Origin: a candidate division WWE3 bacterium
GTDB lineage: Bacteria > Patescibacteriota > WWE3 > UBA101185 > UBA10185
Assembly (NCBI GenBank): GCA_012798315.1
Contig: JAAZNL010000032.1
Span: 1-36,326, forward strand
Reading direction: 5' to 3'
DNA: 36,326 bases
Shown here: piece after piece, positions 24,063 to 32,499 of the stretch
Layout of the letters: each line of letters starts with the position of its first letter
Position numbering within the stretch: the stretch's first letter is position 1
Translations under genes and position numbers: made by a program
Notes under the pieces: generated by a model
Database searches by the model: none
What the model was told of the DNA's origin: nothing
Seen by the model: only the letters and a program-made list of their open reading frames with translations

Positions 24063-26555
24063 ATGGAAATAATAAATGGACTGTCCTTAGCCAGTTTGCC
24101 AAAAGGAATACCTTCAGCTCAGGTGGCCGGGTTACTTAAAGAACACGGCGAAAACAAACTTCCTGAAGCAAAACCACCTTCCGATATAGAACTTTTTGCT
24201 AATCAAATTAAAAGTCCCTTGGTGTATGTTTTATTGGGTGCCGGGATGGTTACTGCTATTTTGGCTGAGTTTGCGGACACTGCCATTATAGCGTTGGCTG
24301 TTTTTATAAATACTTTTTTGGGTTTTATCCAGGAAAGAAAAGCAAATAACGCGTTAGCAGCTTTAAAAAAAATGCTAGTGCCTTATGCATCGGTGTTGCG
24401 CGACGGAAATGTGGAAAATGTTCAAACAGTTCGTATAGTTCCTGGCGATGTGGTTTTGCTGGACCAAGGAGATAAAATCCCGGCTGACGGAACGTTGGTA
24501 TACAGCAATAGATTTTATGCTTCTGAGGCCATTTTGACCGGGGAGTCGCTACCTGTCGAAAAAAAGGTCGGGGATAAAGTATATATGGGGACGATAGCTA
24601 CCGGAGGTAAGGGGGTATTTCAAGTGTCGGGTACCGGAAGCAGAACTGAAATGGGAAAAATAGCTCAAAGCGTAACTACTATAAAAACCGACACTCCGTT
24701 GGAAAAACAACTTAACGCATTCAGCACTCAACTATCAAAGATAGTTCTGTTTTTGTTGGTTCTGGTTTTTATATTAGGCATCACTCTTGGAAAAGACCCG
24801 ATTGAGGTTTTTAAAACTTCGGTTGCTATGGCCGTTTCGGCTATTCCGGAAGGTTTAATTGTTGCTCTGACCGTTGTTTTGGCTATAGGTATGCAAAGAA
24901 TTCTTCGACGTAAAGGTCTGGTACGAAATTTAAAATCTGCAGAGACTCTTGGAGGCGTAACCACTATTTGCATGGACAAAACAGGCACACTTACCGAAGG
25001 TCAACTTAAAGTTACTGAGGTTGACGGTGATTTAAACAGACTTGCGGAACAGGTAATCGTTGCAAACGATTTGGATGAGCCGATTGTTCTTGCAGCCTAT
25101 GAATGGGGCAAATCTCAAGGATCTGAGTACGAGAAACTGCTCGAAAAGTACATAAGAATCGACAGCATTCCCTTTGATTCCAACTCACGTTTATTTGTGA
25201 GCTTAAATAAGCACGATGACACCACAAACACATTATATATAGATGGTGCCCCCGAAGAAGTGCTAGCCCGATGTGATATTTCCGAAGATTTAAAATCCGC
25301 TCAGCTAAATAAAATTGAGGAAATGTCCTCCAAGGGAGCCCGTTTATTGGGATATGCTCGCAAACTTGTATCCGGCGATAAAACGTACTTAACTATGGAA
25401 GATACTTATAGCGGATTTGAATGGATAGGACTCTTAGGGTTTTTTGATCCAGTCAGAACCGATGTTAAAGAATCCTTGTTTCTTGCCCGTGAGGCCGGGA
25501 TTCGTTTAATAGTAATAACCGGGGACTACGCGAATACTGCTATCTACATAATGAATCAGTTAGGTATAAATGTTAAACCGGATGACGTAATTCTTGGCGA
25601 CAGGATCGGTTCTATGAGTGATGAAGATATACGCAAAAGGCTACTAATTAATAATGACGTTAAAATTTTCGCCAGAACACGGCCGGATCAAAAACTTAGG
25701 ATAGTCCAGGTACTCAAAGAGGCAAATCAGGTTGTTGCAATGATGGGTGATGGTGTTAACGATGCCCCGGCACTCTCTCAGGCAGACATAGGTATAGTTG
25801 TAGGAGATGCCTCCGATGTTGCTAAAGAATCATCTGACTTAATTTTGTTAGATTCCAGATTTTCAACCATAGTTGCCGCAATTGAAGAAGGAAGAGGCAT
25901 ATTCGACAACATTAGAAAAGTAATACTTTATTTAATGTGCGATGCCTATGTTGAGATTTTATTAGTTCTTATGACGCTGGCGTTAGGGTTGCCTTTGCCA
26001 ATTACTGCCGCGCAAATATTGTGGGTCAATATAGTGTCCGATGGTTTTCCCCACCTGGCTTTAACAGTGGACCCCAAAGTTTCCGGACTGATGAAACGTG
26101 GTCCCCGTCTGACTAACGAACCCTTGGTATCACCTTGGATGATGAAACTTATTGGATTAGTGTCCATTACAGGTGCTTTGTATGCCCTTGGTGTGTATTT
26201 AATAGTTTTTAAAACCACAAATGATCCTGTGCTAGCAAGATCCGCAACGTTCGCTTCAGTAGGTTTAAAATCCTTAATCTACGTTTTTTCGGTTAGAACT
26301 CTTCAAAATTCATTTTGGGAACAAAACCCTTTGGCCAATAAATGGCTTATTTTAGCGGTCTCTGTAGGTTTAGTGTTCGCCACAGCCCCGTTTTACGTTC
26401 CGCCGTTAATGTCCTTTTTAAGTGTGGTACCGCTAGGTAAGTTTTGGGTCTATCCTATTGCTTCGGCATCGCTCACATTTTTAACAATCGAGGTAGGTAA
26501 GGAAATTTTTGGAAAGCACTTTGCAGATTTAAAATTTGTAAAGAAAATTAAATAA
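24063..26555 (+). CDS. P-type cation-transporting ATPase, P2 (Ca2+-like) type
   Basis: The 830-residue ion pump is complete. It has an N-terminal cation ATPase domain, actuator loop LTGESLPVEKK, membrane motif AIPEGLIVALTV, the phosphorylated Asp in DKTGTLTEG (near 302), the hinge GDGVNDAPALSQADIGIVVG and six C-terminal membrane segments. This resembles P2A calcium pumps or PMA1-like bacterial forms. The ion cannot be fixed. Two changes stand out: the nucleotide-site KGAPE is DGAPE, losing the conserved Lys, and PEGLP is PEGLI. It lies 3 bp after the exported protein gene. Confidence 0.93.
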   Translation: MEIINGLSLASLPKGIPSAQVAGLLKEHGENKLPEAKPPSDIELFANQIKSPLVYVLLGAGMVTAILAEFADTAIIALAVFINTFLGFIQERKANNALAALKKMLVPYASVLRDGNVENVQTVRIVPGDVVLLDQGDKIPADGTLVYSNRFYASEAILTGESLPVEKKVGDKVYMGTIATGGKGVFQVSGTGSRTEMGKIAQSVTTIKTDTPLEKQLNAFSTQLSKIVLFLLVLVFILGITLGKDPIEVFKTSVAMAVSAIPEGLIVALTVVLAIGMQRILRRKGLVRNLKSAETLGGVTTICMDKTGTLTEGQLKVTEVDGDLNRLAEQVIVANDLDEPIVLAAYEWGKSQGSEYEKLLEKYIRIDSIPFDSNSRLFVSLNKHDDTTNTLYIDGAPEEVLARCDISEDLKSAQLNKIEEMSSKGARLLGYARKLVSGDKTYLTMEDTYSGFEWIGLLGFFDPVRTDVKESLFLAREAGIRLIVITGDYANTAIYIMNQLGINVKPDDVILGDRIGSMSDEDIRKRLLINNDVKIFARTRPDQKLRIVQVLKEANQVVAMMGDGVNDAPALSQADIGIVVGDASDVAKESSDLILLDSRFSTIVAAIEEGRGIFDNIRKVILYLMCDAYVEILLVLMTLALGLPLPITAAQILWVNIVSDGFPHLALTVDPKVSGLMKRGPRLTNEPLVSPWMMKLIGLVSITGALYALGVYLIVFKTTNDPVLARSATFASVGLKSLIYVFSVRTLQNSFWEQNPLANKWLILAVSVGLVFATAPFYVPPLMSFLSVVPLGKFWVYPIASASLTFLTIEVGKEIFGKHFADLKFVKKIK

Positions 26556-26577
26556 TTGTTTTGTTATTATTAAGAAT

Positions 26578-27135
26578 ATGATGGTACTTATAGAACGAAA
26601 TACAGGTCTGTGGCAATATTTACCAGACGAGATACAAGGTTTAATCGCTGATGGTGAAACTTTGGTGAACTTTGTTTTATCTAATAATAAGAGTGATGAA
26701 ATATCGGATTTTTCTTTTATGGTTTTTCCTTTTGCAAAAGCTTATGAAGGATTTTTAAAGAAATTATTTTTGGATATCGGAATGATTAAACCTGATGAAT
26801 ATTATGGTGATGATATTAGAATCGGTAGAATTTTAAATCCCAGCTATTTAGCAGAAAAAGGAAATGTGTTTGCCAAGTTCTGTGAAGGGACTCCCGATAA
26901 AAAGGAATTGTCTCAAAAATTATGGGGAGCGTGGAAACAGGGGCGTAACTCTGTTTTTCACTACTTTCCTCACAACTTTAAAAAACTCGATTTTGAAGAA
27001 GCTATGGATCTGATTAGAGGGTTTGTAACCGCAATGGAAGAAGCCGTGGTTAATTGCAATATACCTAAGGAAAAACTTAATCCTATAAAAAGCGCATATC
27101 TGGATAATATAAAGATAGATACATTAATGGACTAA
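26578..27135 (+). CDS. RnlA-like HEPN-domain protein, candidate RNase toxin
   Basis: The 185-residue protein contains FPFAKAYEGFLKKLFLDIG, RIGRILNP and a GRNSVFHYFP segment. The last gives the R-x4-H motif of HEPN ribonucleases and resembles the C-terminal domain of the RnlA (RNase LS) toxin family. No RnlB-like antitoxin or DNA-binding partner is next to it. A TATTAT box 7 nt before ATGATG suggests a leaderless start; either ATG may be used. Function as a toxin is an inference from the motif. Confidence 0.65.
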   Translation: MMVLIERNTGLWQYLPDEIQGLIADGETLVNFVLSNNKSDEISDFSFMVFPFAKAYEGFLKKLFLDIGMIKPDEYYGDDIRIGRILNPSYLAEKGNVFAKFCEGTPDKKELSQKLWGAWKQGRNSVFHYFPHNFKKLDFEEAMDLIRGFVTAMEEAVVNCNIPKEKLNPIKSAYLDNIKIDTLMD

Positions 27136-27173
27136 AAAAAGGGACTCAGCCTATATTTACTAGGTAAAGTCCC
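27133..27173 (-). terminator. Intrinsic terminator for the small membrane protein gene
   Basis: Read on the minus strand, GGGACT...AGTCCC (27168-27173/27141-27146) with an inner CCTA/TAGG stem is followed by seven T. It ends the gene at 27187-27447, and its T tract overlaps the stop of the HEPN gene on the other strand. Confidence 0.8.
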
Positions 27174-27186
27174 CGGAGAAAAAAAA

Positions 27187-27447
27187 TCAAAGCCAGAATT
27201 GAACGCCAATGGTTTTCTTGAGAAGCAACACCAAAGTCGCAATTACGACCAACGTACCCCAGAAATAAGCGCCGATTCGTCTGTGTTTTAAACCGTAGTA
27301 CCAATGCGCGGCCTCAACGAGAGATATTCCAATTGCGACCTGTTCCAACTCGGGGGTGGGGGTAGTTGCGAAAAAAGCTGTTCCCAATGTAGCCAAATAC
27401 AGCGCCACTGCAACCAAGAAATACACTATCTTCTCGAGCGGTGACAT
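27187..27447 (-). CDS. Small membrane protein of unknown function
   Basis: The 86 residues hold three hydrophobic segments (about 5-27, 35-48 and 60-80). I do not recognise a family. Unlike most genes here it has a clear Shine-Dalgarno sequence (GGAAGG, 5 nt before ATG), and it has its own terminator, so it is a real, separately expressed gene. It is divergent from mnmA. Confidence 0.68.
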   Translation of the reverse strand: MSPLEKIVYFLVAVALYLATLGTAFFATTPTPELEQVAIGISLVEAAHWYYGLKHRRIGAYFWGTLVVIATLVLLLKKTIGVQFWL

Positions 27448-27479
27448 TTAAGCCTTCCTTTCCTTTTGCCTTTTTGAGT

Positions 27480-27485
27480 TATAAT
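27480..27485 (+). promoter_or_regulatory. -10 box for mnmA, leaderless GTG start
   Basis: A consensus TATAAT lies exactly 6 nt before the GTG at 27492, where the MnmA family N-terminus begins. It argues against the longer ORF from 27441. Confidence 0.6.
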
Positions 27486-27491
27486 GACCTA

Positions 27492-28589
27492 GTGGAGACG
27501 ATTATACCAGAAAAAAAGAAAATTGCTCTAGGTCTAAGCGGCGGTGTGGATTCCTCTGTTGCTGCATATTTATTGAGAGAACAGGGATACGATGTTACCG
27601 GAGTTTATATTCAGTGTTGGGAAAAGGAATCGGACGGGTGCGCATCTGATGAAGACAAAGCCTACGCGTTACAGTCCGCAGCTAAATTGGGCATTAAATT
27701 TACGCATTTGAACTTTATTGATCGTTATAAGAGTAAAGTAATAGAGTATTTTTATAGCGAATATGCTGCCGGTCGAACACCAAACCCCGATGTTATGTGT
27801 AATAAGGAAATTAAGTTTGGAATATTTTACGATTGGGCAATGGAACAAGGCTTTGACTATGTGGCCACAGGCCATTATGCAAGAATATCTAAAGACGTCG
27901 AAGACCCTAGTACTACAAAGTATCTGTTAAAAAAAGGATTGGATCAATCTAAGGACCAGTCTTACTTTTTGTACTTACTAGACCAAGAACATTTGGCAAA
28001 GACGTTACTGCCCATAGGGGATTTGCAAAAAACTGAAGTCAGACAAATTGCCGCAAGAATTAAACTACCAACAGCCCAACGCCCTGACAGTATGGGAGTA
28101 TGCTTTATAGGTGAAGTAGACATTAAAGATTTTCTTAAACAACGTTTGCCGGAAAAGACCGGAAATATCGTAAATAAATCCGGAGAAGTGATAGGAACAC
28201 ACGAAGGTTCGTGGTTTTATACTATCGGCCAGCGACACGGTTTTAAAGTGACTAAATATTCAGGAAAACCAATGTATATTATCGGCAAAAATAGCGAAAC
28301 TAATGAGCTGTTAGTAGGATTTGAAGAGGATGTCTACTCTGATTCTTTTACTGTTATAAATCCTCATTGGATTTCCCAAAGTCCGTTTAAACCAAATATT
28401 AGGCAGTTACATTGCACTGTTCGGATAAGGCATTTGGGACAGATCTATGATTGCGTTGTTGGTTCCGGAGAAAATCTGACTATAAAGACAGAAAAACCCG
28501 TATTTGCGATTGCCCCCGGACAAAGCGCTGTGTTCTATGATGGAGATACCGTGTTGGGTGGGGCTATTATTGATAAGGTTGCGTATTAA
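27492..28589 (+). CDS. mnmA: tRNA-specific 2-thiouridylase MnmA
   Basis: MnmA makes 2-thiouridine at position 34 of tRNA for Lys, Glu and Gln using ATP and relayed sulfur. The PP-loop is LGLSGGVDSSVAAYLL. The two catalytic Cys are in NPDVMCNKEIKF and GVCFIGE, and ATGHYARI and RPDSMG are also family motifs. The GTG at 27492 gives 365 residues, the normal length. The 17 extra residues of the listed ORF lie upstream of the promoter's transcript start. It converges on and overlaps the M23 gene by 23 bp. Confidence 0.95.
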   Translation: METIIPEKKKIALGLSGGVDSSVAAYLLREQGYDVTGVYIQCWEKESDGCASDEDKAYALQSAAKLGIKFTHLNFIDRYKSKVIEYFYSEYAAGRTPNPDVMCNKEIKFGIFYDWAMEQGFDYVATGHYARISKDVEDPSTTKYLLKKGLDQSKDQSYFLYLLDQEHLAKTLLPIGDLQKTEVRQIAARIKLPTAQRPDSMGVCFIGEVDIKDFLKQRLPEKTGNIVNKSGEVIGTHEGSWFYTIGQRHGFKVTKYSGKPMYIIGKNSETNELLVGFEEDVYSDSFTVINPHWISQSPFKPNIRQLHCTVRIRHLGQIYDCVVGSGENLTIKTEKPVFAIAPGQSAVFYDGDTVLGGAIIDKVAY

Positions 28590-30888
28590 AAAGAGAATTT
28601 TGTAGCAGTAGCTTACTGCGCCACTTACCTGACGTATCAAGTCTAATTTGAATCTCTTGTATAGGTTCTTCGACTCCCAACGATGAAATTGACTTAAATA
28701 GTAAGTTGTTTATTCCTTCATTAATGAACTCGATCGGTTCTGTGTAAAGTTTCCATTGCTGCGTGTCATTTATAGAATAGAGTATTTTGGCATTAGAACT
28801 GTTTGTTTCCAGGTATATTATCGGTGGGGATCTAAACCATCCGTTTTCACTTTCACCTTGGATAGTATTAGTTGTGTGTGGTTTTTGCTCCTCAAATATT
28901 TCTCCAAAGACTGCGAAATGACTTAAATGGTCGGTTTCAAAGGTAACGGAAAAATTGGTTACATCAAATGTCGATTCCAGAGGGTCCCATGCATTCGAAA
29001 TTTCGTTCCAAAAATAAGCAGACAAAGTATTTAGATCGATAAAATCAGGGATTAAATCTGTCAAACTATAAGTAAAAACTAATGGGGCGTTGAAATTGGT
29101 AACCCGCTGGCCGAAAATGTCTTCCGTTTCAATCAAAAATGAAGTTGAGGGTATATAAAAAAGCAATGGGTTTTTAGGTCGTACATAGTTTTGCACGGTT
29201 ACAGTAACAGGTTGATTAACATTATCCGGTGGTAATCGTATGTGCAAATTATTAAGGTTTACCTCAGCCGGGTACTTCCAAGAAATTCTGGATGAAATAG
29301 TGTTTTGATCTTCGTTCCACAGATAGGTGCTTTCTATACCTTTATACTGTCCCAAAGCATACAGCGGCCATGGATCCGAATTTTTGTCACTTTGCCAACC
29401 GAATGGGTCCGTCAGTCCCCAGGGGAATTCGTCGGAAAATGACGCATTGTCGTTTTTATCCCTGGCTGATACAAAGTGCAAATGCGGTCCGGTCGTTCTT
29501 CCCGTCATCCCCACCTTGCCTATTACCTGACCACTTGTTACAAAAACGCCATCTGTTGTTGTAATAAGGTCTTCGTCTTGCAGGTGCATATACTGTGTTT
29601 GATAACCGTTCTGGTGATTTATTACTACTGTATTTCCGCAGTCTACGCAGTATTTATAGCTGGCCATGCCGTCTGCAACTGCCAGTATAGGAGTCCCATA
29701 CGGAAGTTTAAAATCAGTACCATTGTGAGACGAGTAGTATAGTGTGGGTTCTTTTTCTCTTTGTCCTAAAAAATTATAAGTTGTGTTACCGGCTTCTAAC
29801 GGTTCGGCAATACCCGATGCCATTAACGGGTACTCATGATCAAAGTAAGACGTAATATAGTCAATTAGGGGCAAAGTTGTATTGGACCAAGGTCGGGTAA
29901 ATATCGGATTCTTTTTGAAGGTTCTGTCCATATTTGCAGTTTTTAAACCTTCTCCGTTTACGCTTATTATTGCTAAGTCTGGTGAAGAATAAACCAGCTC
30001 TAAATCATTTACTCTTGTGCTAGTGTCTAAAGTTACTATTCCAAAAGATTCCCATGTTTGACCCAAGTTGCAGCTTTTGTACAAATTATAGCTCGTGCTG
30101 TCCGCTTTACCGGCGAACAAACAACCTTTAAAAAACTTCAATCCCCCTACAGATTCTTGACCAAAGTTATAGCTTTTTTCCCACGATGTACCTTTGTCTT
30201 TTGATATATATATTCCGTCGGAGGTGAACGTTCCGACAGCAATAGTGTCTTTATCATTAGCCATGTGTTTAATGTTTTTTCCGTTTAACGGTGTAACCGT
30301 TTCCCAATTTATTCCGTTATCCACGCTTTTATATGTTTGATTTGAGGTACTCGCTATTATTACATCTGAGGTTGCTAAAATGGCTTGTATATGTGGACCG
30401 TAGACGCCCGATCCTATTTTTTGTAGCCACGATTGTCCCTGATCTTGCGTTATCCATAGGCCATGGTTTGTAGTGCCTACATATATAGTGTCGTTTAGAA
30501 TAGCCACAGCTGAAACGTTATACGTAAATCCCATGCTTTCCCAGACCGACAACTCTTCTCTCAGTATAAATAAATTTCCCTGGTTATTTTCCGTGTAGTA
30601 TGTACCCGCGACTACTAAATTTCCGTTAGTATCTAAACACGATATTCCCCGTCCTTCCAGGCCAAATTTAGCCCATGTTTGCCCATAATCTTTGGTTATG
30701 TAAATGCCGTTGTATGTTTCCGGTCTGTTTCTGGTGTCCAATTCACCCGCCATAATGCCGTAAGAGGTTTTTTCAATAGATGAAAAGTAAATACCCTCCA
30801 AAGATGCAGGTTCCCATGTTTGCGCATACGAAAATATTGGAAATACAATAAAAAAGAAAGTAGAAACAACAGAAAATGTCCGTTTCAT
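28567..30888 (-). CDS. Secreted Asp-box propeller, M23 peptidase and chitobiase-like protein
   Basis: The 773 residues begin with a signal peptide (MKRTFSVVSTFFFIVFPIFSYAQ). The first 330 residues carry at least five Asp-box repeats of the DxGxxW type (DYGQTWAKFG, DQGQSWLQK, DKGTSWEKS), a sialidase/BNR-like propeller. An M23 LytM domain (about 380-490) keeps the zinc motifs HNGTD and PHLHF. A beta-rich linker ends in HLSHFAVFG, then a chitobiase-like C-terminal domain (PPIIYLETNSSNAKILYSI) follows. It probably binds and cuts peptidoglycan or a host or neighbour wall. A GATAAT box lies 6 nt before the ATG. Confidence 0.88.
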   Translation of the reverse strand: MKRTFSVVSTFFFIVFPIFSYAQTWEPASLEGIYFSSIEKTSYGIMAGELDTRNRPETYNGIYITKDYGQTWAKFGLEGRGISCLDTNGNLVVAGTYYTENNQGNLFILREELSVWESMGFTYNVSAVAILNDTIYVGTTNHGLWITQDQGQSWLQKIGSGVYGPHIQAILATSDVIIASTSNQTYKSVDNGINWETVTPLNGKNIKHMANDKDTIAVGTFTSDGIYISKDKGTSWEKSYNFGQESVGGLKFFKGCLFAGKADSTSYNLYKSCNLGQTWESFGIVTLDTSTRVNDLELVYSSPDLAIISVNGEGLKTANMDRTFKKNPIFTRPWSNTTLPLIDYITSYFDHEYPLMASGIAEPLEAGNTTYNFLGQREKEPTLYYSSHNGTDFKLPYGTPILAVADGMASYKYCVDCGNTVVINHQNGYQTQYMHLQDEDLITTTDGVFVTSGQVIGKVGMTGRTTGPHLHFVSARDKNDNASFSDEFPWGLTDPFGWQSDKNSDPWPLYALGQYKGIESTYLWNEDQNTISSRISWKYPAEVNLNNLHIRLPPDNVNQPVTVTVQNYVRPKNPLLFYIPSTSFLIETEDIFGQRVTNFNAPLVFTYSLTDLIPDFIDLNTLSAYFWNEISNAWDPLESTFDVTNFSVTFETDHLSHFAVFGEIFEEQKPHTTNTIQGESENGWFRSPPIIYLETNSSNAKILYSINDTQQWKLYTEPIEFINEGINNLLFKSISSLGVEEPIQEIQIRLDTSGKWRSKLLLQNSLFNTQPYQ

Positions 30889-30965
30889 AGCACGATTATC
30901 TTTGGACTTTTACTTACCATCAAGGTATCATCTTCTCATCGTAGTAGAGATTATCTGTTTTTTCT

Positions 30966-32276
30966 ATGAATATACGAACTGTAATTTCAGAATTAACTAA
31001 TAAAAATAAAGGTTTAAAGAAGGCCGAGATAGAAGGGTTGCTGGCAATTCTCTCTAAAAATTCCGAAGGATTATCGCTTGCTGATTTAACAGGTCTAACT
31101 GGAATACCAAAGGAAACGCTAATAACCTTTAAGGAGTCTGTATCGGCTTATCTGGACAAAAGCTATGACGGTTTTCTTTTGGATTCCGAATACAGAGGAC
31201 CTATTAAAGAGTTTTCTTTAAAAGAATATCCCTGGTCGCTAGTTACAATAGAAGATTCAGAGATAGAGGAGATTATTTCAAAATTACGAAGTGATTCCGG
31301 TTTTAAGCCAAAACGCGAACTGGATCAGTTTATTGCTACCGCCAAAACGAGCGCTGCCAAAGCTTCACTAGCTAAAATCAAAGGGCTCGCCGACGACAAA
31401 AACATCGCATTCGTAGGAGACGATGATTTTGTTTCTTTGGCGATGGAGCGTTTGGAATTAGGCAATTCTTCATTTACCGTATTCGATATAGACCCCGAAC
31501 TGTTAGAAGAAATACGAGCTAGGAGTACAAAAAGTATCCAGACAATACAGCATGATTGTAGAGTTACGCTGCCAAGTCTTTACAAAGGTAATTTCGATTT
31601 GGTGATCACGGACCCTCCTTACACTTCAAATGGTGTGAAAATATTTTTGAATCGGGCAGTAGAATTGTTGGGAAAAGTCGACGTAAATGCGAATAAATAC
31701 ATAATTCTTTATTATGTCAACAGCTTTAAAACTCCGGAAAAGACATTAAAGATTCAAGAAATCATCAGCGACATGAAGCTCTTAATCGAAGATAAAATAG
31801 ATAAATTCGCCAGATATACGGGAGCGGATTCTATGGGAAATGCCAGCTCAGCTTATATCCTGCGGGTTACACCTTTTTCGCATACCCTCGATGTGGCAGA
31901 CGACTCGGGAGTATACACATACGAAAATCAAAAAACAGAAAAGTTTCCTTACGTAGACCATTACACATTTAAGTTATTCGATGTGGACGAAAAAATGGTG
32001 CGTTCGCGCGCAAATCTGCTCAAATCTTTAAGCAGGTTCTGTGATATGCACAAACTTCACGTGGTAGACAGGGTAATGACCGAGTTTAAAGGCGGCGGAA
32101 TTACCTTAACATTTGTTTTGAGCGCCTCAAATCTCACAGTCCACACCTGGCCAGAATTTAAGGCCATTCATATGGATTTAATAACTTGCACACCGATATA
32201 CAATAAGGATAATTTTAGAATGTCATTAACCAAAATATTTAACGCGAGAGAAACCGAAATTAGAAAGATAGAATAA
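30966..32276 (+). CDS. BpsA-like aminopropyltransferase fused to S-adenosylmethionine decarboxylase
   Basis: Residues 1 to about 310 match BpsA (DUF43), the branched-chain polyamine synthase of archaea and thermophiles. They include an N-terminal winged-helix-like part, the AdoMet-like site FVGDDDFVSLAME (near 147), FDIDPELLEEI and the active-site ITDPPYTSNG (near 215). Residues 330-436 match prokaryotic AdoMet decarboxylase: LSASNLTVHTWPE with the Ser that becomes pyruvoyl, the catalytic His of HTWPE and the Cys of LITCTPI. The residue before that Ser is Ala instead of Glu. One chain could thus make decarboxylated AdoMet and transfer its aminopropyl group. The gene stands alone between the M23 gene and the rRNA promoter. 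Confidence 0.87.
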   Translation: MNIRTVISELTNKNKGLKKAEIEGLLAILSKNSEGLSLADLTGLTGIPKETLITFKESVSAYLDKSYDGFLLDSEYRGPIKEFSLKEYPWSLVTIEDSEIEEIISKLRSDSGFKPKRELDQFIATAKTSAAKASLAKIKGLADDKNIAFVGDDDFVSLAMERLELGNSSFTVFDIDPELLEEIRARSTKSIQTIQHDCRVTLPSLYKGNFDLVITDPPYTSNGVKIFLNRAVELLGKVDVNANKYIILYYVNSFKTPEKTLKIQEIISDMKLLIEDKIDKFARYTGADSMGNASSAYILRVTPFSHTLDVADDSGVYTYENQKTEKFPYVDHYTFKLFDVDEKMVRSRANLLKSLSRFCDMHKLHVVDRVMTEFKGGGITLTFVLSASNLTVHTWPEFKAIHMDLITCTPIYNKDNFRMSLTKIFNARETEIRKIE

Positions 32277-32289
32277 GCTTTTTAAAGCA

Positions 32290-32318
32290 TTGACTTAGCT
32301 CTGAAATATTGGTATCTT
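32290..32318 (+). promoter_or_regulatory. rRNA promoter
   Basis: TTGACT, a 17-nt spacer and TATCTT point toward the 16S gene, with transcription expected to start near 32325 and a leader of about 175 nt. The promoter begins 14 bp after the polyamine gene stop. Confidence 0.65.
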
Positions 32319-32424
32319 GCATCTTGCCGAGGTTTGCGATAGTTGTTTTCCAATCCAAAATTCGGTATATTTTTTTCTCGAACATTGATAACTGAATAGG
32401 TCACAATGAGCCATAAATTAGTTA

Positions 32425-32446
32425 CCTTTACTTTTATAAGTAAAGG
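32425..32446 (+). other. Hairpin in the 16S leader
   Basis: CCTTTACTT pairs perfectly with AAGTAAAGG around a TTAT loop (9 bp), about 55 nt before the mature 16S 5' end. A T-rich stretch with TTTTTTTT comes 20 nt later. It may be a processing site or a pause/antitermination site; I see no further evidence. The rest of 32319-32499 shows nothing else. Confidence 0.6.
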
Positions 32447-32499
32447 AATAGACTCGCAATCTTTGATTTTTTTTGAGATTCGTAAGACATGAAGAATAT

